DNA of 64,000 bases from Micavibrio_C sp965231165 (lineage in GTDB: Bacteria > Pseudomonadota > Alphaproteobacteria > Micavibrionales > Micavibrionaceae). The notes under the pieces are model-generated. The model saw only the letters and a program-made list of their open reading frames with translations. It did no database searches and was not told where the DNA came from. The translations under genes and the position numbers were made by a program. Shown one piece after another: positions 8,585 through 15,457 of this stretch (positions within the stretch are counted from its first letter, which is position 1; each line of letters begins with the position of its first letter). The stretch is from positions 124,001 through 188,000 of the forward strand of contig OZ246421.1 in NCBI GenBank assembly GCA_965231165.1. The letters are read 5' to 3'.

Positions 8585-9022
8585 TTAGTTCAGGCTTGGC
8601 TTGCCCGGCACAACCGCATTAGCAGTCTGCGGGATGTCTGTCTTCCCGAAGTAAGCTTGGTACCAAGCTTGCTGTGCGTAAGGTTGATCGGATGTTCCTT
8701 GAGCAATGTAGCAGAGCTGGAATTTTTTGGCGCTGGGGTCTTTGCTTTTGCCGACCAGAGTCCATGTATTATTTTGAGTGTTTGAATATATCTCCATGTC
8801 CCATTTGTCATTTGAGGCCTTGATCCCAGTTGGGCTTTGACCCGACATAACCTCAAGGTACTTTTTGATATTGGTATGAAAACCGCAGGCTGGTTCTTTC
8901 ATGAAGCCTTCAGAATCACGTTCTACCGTATAGAGGTCAGTGTTTGCCAAGGCTGCTCCTGACAATACACTTAAGGTCAGCAAAGAACTGATAAATGCTT
9001 TTTTCAAGAAACCTTTGGACAT
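8585..9022 (-). CDS. Small secreted protein of unknown function
   Basis: A 145-residue protein with a clear Sec signal peptide: Lys-rich start, hydrophobic core at about residues 9-22, and a cleavage site after ALA in GAALANTD. The mature part is about 120 residues with two cysteines (in EPACGFH and QLCYIA) that could form a disulfide in the periplasm. I recognise no family. The frame is open to a GTG at 9037, but the ATG at 9022 follows GGAGAGG with a six-base gap, so I use it. It stands alone between the two wall-hydrolase genes, with its own terminator, and is probably co-inherited with them. Confidence 0.75.
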   Translation of the reverse strand: MSKGFLKKAFISSLLTLSVLSGAALANTDLYTVERDSEGFMKEPACGFHTNIKKYLEVMSGQSPTGIKASNDKWDMEIYSNTQNNTWTLVGKSKDPSAKKFQLCYIAQGTSDQPYAQQAWYQAYFGKTDIPQTANAVVPGKPSLN

Positions 9023-9142
9023 GATAAACCTCTCCACGTTTTATGACTAACGGAGTATGCCCTAAAAAATGTATTAATGTCAAATAGTTGCTCTGACTTG
9101 TGTGTTTTTGGCGGGTTTCTGCGGGGTTAGCTGATTGTATGT

Positions 9143-9170
9143 AAAAAAAGCCATCCGTGGATGGCTTTTT
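9143..9170 (-). terminator. Terminator of the second hydrolase gene
   Basis: The inverted repeat AAAAAGCCATC / GATGGCTTTTT lies downstream of the stop at 9194, read on the minus strand. Confidence 0.8.
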
Positions 9171-9193
9171 GTGCTTCAGCATGAAATCGGTTT

Positions 9194-10291
9194 TCAGCCC
9201 GGTGTTGGTGCCAGTACCAGCGGCTTGTACGGCGGTGGTGTAACCGGTTCTGGTGCTGTTGTGGCCAATACCAACGGTTTGGCTGCTGCCGTAGGCTCTT
9301 GCGGTGCCGGTTTCACATTATCGCGGGCATCGGCGAAGCTGGTTTTCAGCATGGTTTTGTCGCGTTCGGCGGTGGCCAGTGTCGTGCCTGCCGATACTTT
9401 GGCGTGGTTCAGGCCATCACCATCATAAGCGCCGCGACCGGCTATGGTCTTGAACGATGCCCATTCATGCGCCACGTTATTAACGAACGTGCTTTGCTTC
9501 ATGTCGCCGTTCAGGTATTTGCCGTAGCCGCGTTTATCCAGTAGGTGCATGCCAATCTTGTCCTGCATGGATTCGTCAAATTTTTCGTTGCCGCTCAGTC
9601 CCAGTTCCTTCACAGCACCTGAGAGCGTCTTGCGGAGTACCTGATATTTGCCGGCTGCTGACGATGCGGAACCATTATCGGTGTATGCCTTCTGCCATGC
9701 CATGACTTCGTTGATCGTCATGTCAGTCAGGTCGATGCGTTTGGCCTTGCCGTAAACGCGGTTGTAGTCGCCGCCGGATTCGTGCTGACCGATCAGTTCC
9801 AGCATCTGGCTGTCGTAAACATTTTTGCCCAGTACAGGTTGACCCAGCTTGGCGGCGGCGAGGGCGGTCTTGCTATCGAACTTGCTATAGTCCATGTCGT
9901 CGCGGACAGCATCTTTGCCGCGCGTCTTGATATCGCTTTGAAGATCGCGGAAGCCTGTGTGGCTGGCGTCGTCCTGAATACCGAAGGCCTTGGAGATCAT
10001 GCTCATAAGCTTGTCGTTGCCTTTGTTATCCGGGTCGAGTGCACCGGTCAGCAGCATCAGGATGTTAATCAGAAGCTGGGCAAAAATATTCTGTTCGCCA
10101 TAGGAGGCGGTGGCTGGTTTTTCACTAGCGCGTTTGTTGAAAGATGTTCCGGGGCGGGGGGCGCTGGTTTTCACACCTTCGCCTGCGCCTGCGTTGGACG
10201 CAAAAGAAATGCTGTCCTGGCCGCGTGGTTGCTTCCACTCTTCCAGAACGTCATGGTCACCATAAGTCTTATCAGATGAATTCTCGGTCAC
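9194..10291 (-). CDS. Leaderless phage-type lysozyme-like protein, modular paralogue B
   Basis: 365 residues. Residues about 26-155 are the same module as in the 7189-8421 protein (DSISFAS, APRPGTSFN, RASEKPA, hydrophobic helix 72-85, DPDNKGNDKLM, KAFG). The catalytic part differs: residues 160-290 resemble phage virion or endolysin-type lysozymes, with IGQHESGGDYNRVYG (Glu171 the likely acid), MTINEVMAWQ and AAGKYQVLRKTL, then a helical region ending in NNVAHEWASF. The tail is Pro/Ala-rich. There is no signal peptide. The same N module joined to two different lysozyme-fold domains suggests that it serves delivery, storage or inhibition rather than catalysis. It has its own promoter and terminator. 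Confidence 0.7.
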   Translation of the reverse strand: MTENSSDKTYGDHDVLEEWKQPRGQDSISFASNAGAGEGVKTSAPRPGTSFNKRASEKPATASYGEQNIFAQLLINILMLLTGALDPDNKGNDKLMSMISKAFGIQDDASHTGFRDLQSDIKTRGKDAVRDDMDYSKFDSKTALAAAKLGQPVLGKNVYDSQMLELIGQHESGGDYNRVYGKAKRIDLTDMTINEVMAWQKAYTDNGSASSAAGKYQVLRKTLSGAVKELGLSGNEKFDESMQDKIGMHLLDKRGYGKYLNGDMKQSTFVNNVAHEWASFKTIAGRGAYDGDGLNHAKVSAGTTLATAERDKTMLKTSFADARDNVKPAPQEPTAAAKPLVLATTAPEPVTPPPYKPLVLAPTPG

Positions 10292-10347
10292 TCAAGCACA
10301 CCCTTAGTAAACCTAATTAATTCTTATTATTTTGCTTAGTTACCCCC

Positions 10348-10377
10348 ACTTTACAGGAAACGATACGCCCTTGTCAA
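10348..10377 (-). promoter_or_regulatory. Predicted sigma70-type promoter for the phage-type lysozyme gene
   Basis: Minus strand: TTGACA (10372-10377), an 18-base spacer and TAAAGT (10348-10353), followed by GGGGGTAAC. The layout and flanks resemble the promoter at 8462-8490, including TTCCTG just before the -10 box. Confidence 0.65.
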
Positions 10378-10425
10378 TAATTAAGGAAATATATTTCTCG
10401 CTGATAAAACAGTGGGTTATCAGAG

Positions 10426-12303
10426 CTAAGGATGTATGCCGCCCGCTGTGGTCTTTGGCGCGCTGTTCGCATAGATCATTTCCTGCTCTGCCGTCGGCGC
10501 GGGTTCGTTTGCCGGGGCTGTCGTACCTGCCGCAGCGTTGTTGTATTGAGATGTCACATCTTTGGTTGATGTGGCTATTTCCGACGATGCAGCCGAGCCT
10601 ACAGGGCGAGATTTATTATCGGCAGAGGCTGTTTGTGATTTTTCAGCAGATGCTTCTTTTGCAGGTTGTACAGTAGCTTCTGCTTTCGCTATTGCTACGT
10701 TCTGTTTATATCTGTCGCGCAAATCAGCCGGCATGGCTTTCAGCATTGCCTCTTCGTTAGCAAACTCTTTGTTTGCTAAGCGCTTCTCAAACTCCTTGAA
10801 CTTGATTGATTCTTCTTCGTATCCCGCAATTTCAGCTTTCTTCTCTTCCATCGCTTCATCGATGGCTCCGCCTTTTGCTACGCTTTCATCATATGCTTTT
10901 ATCGCTGCGTCATGTTGGGTGTGAAGTTCTGCGGCTTTTTTCAATTGCTCATCATGATAAGCGCTCAAAGTTTTCATATCTTTCATCGCCGCGTCGGGGA
11001 TGTTGTATTTTTGTTGAGCCTCTTTGAGCTGTGCTTCGGTGATTTCCGCAGCAGATAAAGCATCAATCACTTTATCTCTTCTATAAGAAACATCCATATT
11101 GGCGTTGGCCATATCGTTACTGCCAGCCAGATCTGTTACGTCCTTATTCTGATTTTTAAGGAACTCTTTTACTTTTTCGGCTTGTTCCGGCGGCAGAGTT
11201 TTTTCATAGGCGCCTATAATTGTCCTCTTTCCAGCGTTGGTTTCAATAGAAAGAGGGATGGGCATCTGGCATCGAACTTCATCGGAAATATCCTTTGGAT
11301 CCATTTTGTGAGCAATGCCGTCGGGGCCAACCTTATATGCCACATCGACGCCATTTTCTTTCAATTCGTAGTAAGCGTCATTACCGTAGAAGGTTGCCTG
11401 TATTGTTGAATTCACTACTTCCTGACGCATATTTTCAGCTTGATTCAGATCGGTGTCAGCTTCCATTACGGCGGCGACGTTCTGGTCATGCTGTGCTTTA
11501 ATACCCATCGTGTCTTTAACGCCAGCAACATGCTGATCTTGCTTTTCTAGCGCTGCTCCTGTGGTTGCAACAACTTCAGCCGCTTCGGCAGTCTCCGTTT
11601 GGTTTTCAATTTTTTCTTTCTTGAGCGCCTCATATTCAAGACGCGCCTGATCAATTTTTGCTTGCTGATTTCTGATGGCTTCTTGAGTCGTGCTTAATGC
11701 AACAGAATATTCAGTTGTGCGCGCAAACGCCTGCTGTTGCTGCTGTAATTGCATCTGCGCGTATTGTTGCAACGCGCGTTCGGATTTGGAACTGTTGCTG
11801 CCATAACCGTCTTCATATTGTTCGCGGCGTTCGTCTTCCAGGCGCTTTTTGAGGCCGTAGCCGCCTTTGCCGAGTTTGAATTCGTCGCCTTGCTTGTATT
11901 CGCTGATATCGTCGTGCGGTACAGCATTGGCTTTCTGGTTTACCAGTATGCTCAGTACGCCCGGTGCCACTGTGGGGGTGAAGTCCGGTGTCGGTTTCAG
12001 TGCGGCATGTTTGAGTTCTGACGGTTCTTTGGCCTGCGGCTGATCGCCATCATCCAGCGCATCCATCTGCGCATCAGGTTTTTGATTTTGTTTGGTTTCT
12101 TGTGCGGGCTGTTCGGCCTTGGCCTGAACGTCCGGTTTATTCTGCGGCTTGGCGTCTTTGGCATCCGCTTTGGGGGAATCTGCCTTTAAAGCGTTCTCGC
12201 CGTTCTTGCGGGCGTCACCCAGTAATTCGGTCAGGCGTCCCTTGGGCCATGATGTTGGCTGGAATTGAGACGGGATTGGTTTTTCTGGTTTAAATTCAAA
12301 CAC
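10426..12303 (-). CDS. Large coiled-coil protein of unknown function
   Basis: 625 residues with no recognised domain. The first 110 residues are Lys/Ala/Pro/Gln-rich and probably disordered; about 180-300 and 420-560 are long heptad-like helices rich in Glu, Lys, Gln and Ala with a QQQQQ run, which look like coiled coils. Between them is a more globular part around FYGNDAYYELKENGVDVAYK. The C-terminal 70 residues are low-complexity Ala/Ser/Thr. No signal peptide or membrane helix is seen. Base composition is more AT-rich than the flanking core genes. It is the third gene on this strand in the block, with a similar promoter, so it may act with the two hydrolases as a structural or scaffolding partner. 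That is inference. Confidence 0.6.
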   Translation of the reverse strand: MFEFKPEKPIPSQFQPTSWPKGRLTELLGDARKNGENALKADSPKADAKDAKPQNKPDVQAKAEQPAQETKQNQKPDAQMDALDDGDQPQAKEPSELKHAALKPTPDFTPTVAPGVLSILVNQKANAVPHDDISEYKQGDEFKLGKGGYGLKKRLEDERREQYEDGYGSNSSKSERALQQYAQMQLQQQQQAFARTTEYSVALSTTQEAIRNQQAKIDQARLEYEALKKEKIENQTETAEAAEVVATTGAALEKQDQHVAGVKDTMGIKAQHDQNVAAVMEADTDLNQAENMRQEVVNSTIQATFYGNDAYYELKENGVDVAYKVGPDGIAHKMDPKDISDEVRCQMPIPLSIETNAGKRTIIGAYEKTLPPEQAEKVKEFLKNQNKDVTDLAGSNDMANANMDVSYRRDKVIDALSAAEITEAQLKEAQQKYNIPDAAMKDMKTLSAYHDEQLKKAAELHTQHDAAIKAYDESVAKGGAIDEAMEEKKAEIAGYEEESIKFKEFEKRLANKEFANEEAMLKAMPADLRDRYKQNVAIAKAEATVQPAKEASAEKSQTASADNKSRPVGSAASSEIATSTKDVTSQYNNAAAGTTAPANEPAPTAEQEMIYANSAPKTTAGGIHP

Positions 12304-12349
12304 GTTAACTATTGTTCCCCAATGGTATACGCCTTTCGCGTACCCCTAT

Positions 12350-12379
12350 ATTTTACTAAAAAAGTTAAAGATCAGTCAA
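12350..12379 (-). promoter_or_regulatory. Predicted sigma70-type promoter for the coiled-coil gene
   Basis: Minus strand: TTGACT (12374-12379), an 18-base spacer and TAAAAT (12350-12355), followed by ATAGGGGTAC. It resembles the promoters of the two hydrolase genes downstream. Confidence 0.6.
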
Positions 12380-12443
12380 TATTATGGGAAATTAAATACA
12401 ATTTTAGATACATTTTAGGGGACTTGACGGAAAACCGCGGTTT

Positions 12444-12454
12444 TTGCGGCGCAA
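12444..12454. promoter_or_regulatory. Perfect palindrome TTGCGGCGCAA upstream of sucC
   Basis: An 11-base perfect palindrome, 71 bases before the sucC start, within a longer similarity (CGCGGTTTT, then the palindrome) shared with the sucD upstream region. Probably a regulator site or part of a duplicated leader; the protein that binds it is unknown. Confidence 0.45.
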
Positions 12455-12525
12455 CAGGGTTGAAGGACGGCAGCAGACAGAGTATTTAATTCCCGGTAAT
12501 TCATTCACTTTTCGGGGTTAAACCT

Positions 12526-13728
12526 ATGAACATTCACGAGTATCAGGCCAAAACGCTTCTCAAGAAATTCGGCGTTGCCGTGCCGGACGGCATTGCGGCG
12601 ATGACTGTGGCTGAGGCTGTGAAGGCTGCCGGGCAACTGCCGGGGCCGCTCTATGTCGTGAAAGCGCAGATCCATGCCGGGGGGCGCGGTGCGGGCAAGT
12701 TCACGAACAACCCAACGGGTAAGGGCGGTGTACGCCTGTGCAAGAGCGCTGATGACGTGAAAGCCGCTGCCGAAGCGATGCTGGGTCAGGTGCTGGTGAC
12801 GAAGCAGACCGGGCCGGAAGGCAAGGAAGTACAGCGCCTGTATGTGACCGACGGCGTCGACATTAAAAAAGAATATTATTGCTCGGTGGTTCTCGACCGT
12901 GCGACATCCCGCGTGACCTTCATGGTTTCCACCGAAGGCGGTATGGACATCGAAGAGGTGGCGGAAACGCATCCTGAGAAAATCTTCAAGGTCGCGATTG
13001 ATCCGGTGGCGGGCTTCCAGCCTTTCCATGCGCGTGAGCTGGCGTTTGCGCTCGGGTTTGAAGGTGCTGCCAACAAATCGGCGATCAAGTTCTTTACCGC
13101 GCTTTATAAGGCTTTTGTCGAGCTGGACGCGTCTATCGTCGAGATCAACCCGCTGATCGTTACCGACAAGGATGAAGTCGTGGCGCTGGACGCGAAGATG
13201 AATTTCGACGACAACGCGCTGTTCCGTCAGGCCGAAGTCGCCGCGATGCGCGATGAATCGGAAGAAGACGAGAAAGAAACCATCGCCAAGAATTTCGACC
13301 TGTCTTATGTCGCGCTGGATGGCAATATTGGCTGCATGGTCAATGGCGCAGGTCTGGCGATGGCGACGATGGATATCATCAAGCTGTATGGCGGCGAGCC
13401 TGCCAACTTCCTCGATGTCGGCGGCGGTGCCAACAAGGAGAAAGTGACGGCGGCGTTCAAGATCATCCTGTCTGATCCGAAAGTGAAGGGTGTTCTGGTC
13501 AATATCTTCGGCGGCATCATGAAGTGCGACATTATCGCCGAGGGCATTATCGCTGCGGCCAAGGAAGTCCAGCTTTCGGTGCCGCTGGTGGTGCGTCTAG
13601 AGGGCACGAATGTGGAGAAGGGCAAGGAAATCCTGTCCAAATCCGGTCTGGCCATTATTCCGGCTGACAATCTGGCCGATGCCGCCAAAAAGGTCGTGGA
13701 AGCGACCAGACTGGCCATGGCGGCCTAG
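12526..13728 (+). CDS. sucC: Succinyl-CoA synthetase (ADP-forming) beta subunit
   Basis: The beta subunit carries the ATP-grasp fold and the succinate site; with SucD it makes ATP or GTP from succinyl-CoA. The 400 residues start MNIHEYQAK, typical for the family, then show KAQIHAGGRGAGKF (nucleotide binding), VEINPLIV and FLDVGGGAN near the C terminus, and NIFGGIMKCD. The length is normal (about 390-400). It lies 220 bases after the divergent coiled-coil gene and is followed by its own terminator. Unusually, sucD is not adjacent but starts 3.76 kb downstream. Confidence 0.98.
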   Translation: MNIHEYQAKTLLKKFGVAVPDGIAAMTVAEAVKAAGQLPGPLYVVKAQIHAGGRGAGKFTNNPTGKGGVRLCKSADDVKAAAEAMLGQVLVTKQTGPEGKEVQRLYVTDGVDIKKEYYCSVVLDRATSRVTFMVSTEGGMDIEEVAETHPEKIFKVAIDPVAGFQPFHARELAFALGFEGAANKSAIKFFTALYKAFVELDASIVEINPLIVTDKDEVVALDAKMNFDDNALFRQAEVAAMRDESEEDEKETIAKNFDLSYVALDGNIGCMVNGAGLAMATMDIIKLYGGEPANFLDVGGGANKEKVTAAFKIILSDPKVKGVLVNIFGGIMKCDIIAEGIIAAAKEVQLSVPLVVRLEGTNVEKGKEILSKSGLAIIPADNLADAAKKVVEATRLAMAA

Positions 13729-13759
13729 TTGCGCCGCAGCATTATAGAAATTTGATATT

Positions 13760-13794
13760 CCGGGCCCGCTTGTATTATGGTGGGCCCGTTATTG
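13760..13794 (+). terminator. Terminator after sucC
   Basis: The inverted repeat CGGGCCC / GGGCCCG with a loop of about 14 bases, followed by a short T-rich stretch. It supports sucC being transcribed separately from sucD. Confidence 0.6.
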
Positions 13795-13827
13795 TAAAAT
13801 GATGATATTTAGATGACAGAGAATTAT

Positions 13828-14271
13828 ATGACCAAGAAAGGCATTCCCTTCGCTAGTACGCTGGCCCTGACTTTTGTTTTGTCAACGGTATCGGCGCAAG
13901 AGCCGTCGTCGCCCTCTGATCCGACCTGGAATCCTGAGGCAGATAAGTGGATGGCCACTCTTTACAATTGCGCACAGGAAAAATTTACAGCGATCAAAAA
14001 AGAGGCTGATGAAATCGTGGCACACGATCCGGCCAAGGGCGAGAGCTTGATCCGTGCATACGGGCAGAAAGCCAGCCTTCCAGAAGAATACATCGCTAGC
14101 GATATTGCAGGATACAAAAGTCTTGATGATGCCCAGAAGAAGATTGTTGTCCAGAAGATGCTGGCTGCCGCTATGGAGCCTAGTCCTGTTTTTGCCTGCA
14201 TGCAGGAAGCTGATGCTGCTGAACAGCAAGAAAATATGATGAATAAAAAAGATTTTGTTCCAGCACCGTAA
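13828..14271 (+). CDS. Small secreted protein of unknown function
   Basis: 147 residues if started at the ATG at 13828 (another in-frame ATG is at 13813). It begins with a Lys-rich head and a hydrophobic core ending in STVSAQ, a good Sec signal peptide. The mature part is helical and charged, with two cysteines (YNCAQEK and FACMQEA) about 110 residues apart that could pair in the periplasm. I recognise no family. It is followed 30 bases later by another unknown gene on the same strand, so the two may be co-transcribed. Confidence 0.65.
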   Translation: MTKKGIPFASTLALTFVLSTVSAQEPSSPSDPTWNPEADKWMATLYNCAQEKFTAIKKEADEIVAHDPAKGESLIRAYGQKASLPEEYIASDIAGYKSLDDAQKKIVVQKMLAAAMEPSPVFACMQEADAAEQQENMMNKKDFVPAP

Positions 14272-14300
14272 CAAGAAGAAAAAGTACAGGGAATATTAGA

Positions 14301-14786
14301 ATGACATCCTCGGCCAAGGCGATTTATGAACCGGTATCTGATCCTGATGCGCATGCGCGTCAGCAGAATGAGCATTGTCTAGTGCAGGTTGTTGAAGCTT
14401 TCAATCATGGCCACGAAGTCAATTTTTCCAATGTGCATAAGCATATGCGTTTCTCTTGGGAGAATGCGGCTGCGCCTGTGCGGGATCTGATGGAATCCCT
14501 TTACGGTTATTTTGAGACGGCGGCTAATGTCGCTGTATCGGGCGGCGGTGCGCATCCGTATGGAAAAGACGGCGTGTATCTGTCGGTGCATTTGGTGCCG
14601 GTGAAAGAGGCCATTTCCCATGACGGTATGGGAACAGGGCTGGGCCTGCTGGGCAAATACTTGGAAGATCCGCGTTTTCAGTCGATCTGCACACAGTATG
14701 ACGTCAGCGACGTTTATACGCCCAGCAATGATTTGAAGGTGCGCGCACGTCAGGTGCTTCACCATAACGAGCCGCGTCCACTTTAA
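14301..14786 (+). CDS. Hypothetical cytosolic protein
   Basis: 161 residues with no signal peptide or membrane segment. An N-terminal helical region (residues about 20-75) is followed by a Gly/His-containing segment (SGGGAHPYGKDGVYLSVHL) that looks like a small alpha/beta domain. I do not recognise a family. AGGGAA lies about ten bases before the ATG. It sits 36 bases before the RNase AS-like gene on the same strand, which suggests an operon of unknown purpose in the sucC-sucD gap. Confidence 0.6.
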   Translation: MTSSAKAIYEPVSDPDAHARQQNEHCLVQVVEAFNHGHEVNFSNVHKHMRFSWENAAAPVRDLMESLYGYFETAANVAVSGGGAHPYGKDGVYLSVHLVPVKEAISHDGMGTGLGLLGKYLEDPRFQSICTQYDVSDVYTPSNDLKVRARQVLHHNEPRPL

Positions 14787-14822
14787 TTTCTTTTTTCTGG
14801 GGCGCAGGCATACAGGCATCCG

Positions 14823-15419
14823 ATGGAATCATTGCGCCGCTATTTTCTTGATACGGAATTTTATCCCGATGCTGATGGTCATTCGCATCCGATCAGCTAT
14901 GGTCTGATAGCAGAGCATGATCGGGGCTCCGGATTTTATGCGATTGCTGCTGAATTCAACAAAGCCGCCTGTACAAATGCATGGATCAATGAACATGTGG
15001 TCGCCAAACTGGATGACAACGTGCCGTGTCTGGCACGCCCGCAAATGGTTGATGGCCTGACCGCCTATATGCAACCGGCCAAAACAATGGAATTCTGGGC
15101 GCGGAACGGTTCATACGACTTTTATCATCTCTGCCAGACCTATGGTTCGATGGGTCTGTTGTTGGATCGTCTTAAGAAAGAGCACGGGGTCGAAAAGGTT
15201 GTTTTTCGTGATATGAATGAACTGCACCGTCAGGCGGGCTGGCCAAAATTGCCCAAGGCTCCGGACGATATGGCGCATATCTCCATCGTTGATGCCACAT
15301 GGGATCGCGATTTGTTTCCTGAACTACAGCGCCTTGCCGCCCTTCATTCAGTGCGCCCGTCGCAAATTATAAGAACCATTGGCACCGGACTCCGTGCTTG
15401 GTTAAAAGGCCCCGCCTGA
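14823..15419 (+). CDS. RNase AS-like (Rv2179c-type) 3'-5' exoribonuclease
   Basis: 198 residues with the DEDD exonuclease layout of RNase AS/Rv2179c, an enzyme that trims adenylate tails of RNA. The first acidic pair is in FLDTEFYPD, followed by the family's HPISYGLIAE. The middle motif EFWARNGSYDFYHLCQTYGS corresponds to the family's W...YD...Q..G segment, and the final one, HISIVDATWDRDLF, supplies the His and Asp of the DEDDh set. All four acidic positions appear present, so activity is plausible. The C terminus adds about 35 residues. The assignment is from motif reading only; other DEDDh exonucleases are the alternative. Confidence 0.65.
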   Translation: MESLRRYFLDTEFYPDADGHSHPISYGLIAEHDRGSGFYAIAAEFNKAACTNAWINEHVVAKLDDNVPCLARPQMVDGLTAYMQPAKTMEFWARNGSYDFYHLCQTYGSMGLLLDRLKKEHGVEKVVFRDMNELHRQAGWPKLPKAPDDMAHISIVDATWDRDLFPELQRLAALHSVRPSQIIRTIGTGLRAWLKGPA

Positions 15420-15457
15420 AATCTTCCTGAGCGAAATATTGCGACTAATAGAAATGA

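Noticed and set aside
12424..12452. TTGACG upstream of sucC as a promoter -35 box
   Set aside because: No acceptable -10 box at 16-18 bases; the region is GC-rich and better explained by the palindrome at 12444-12454.
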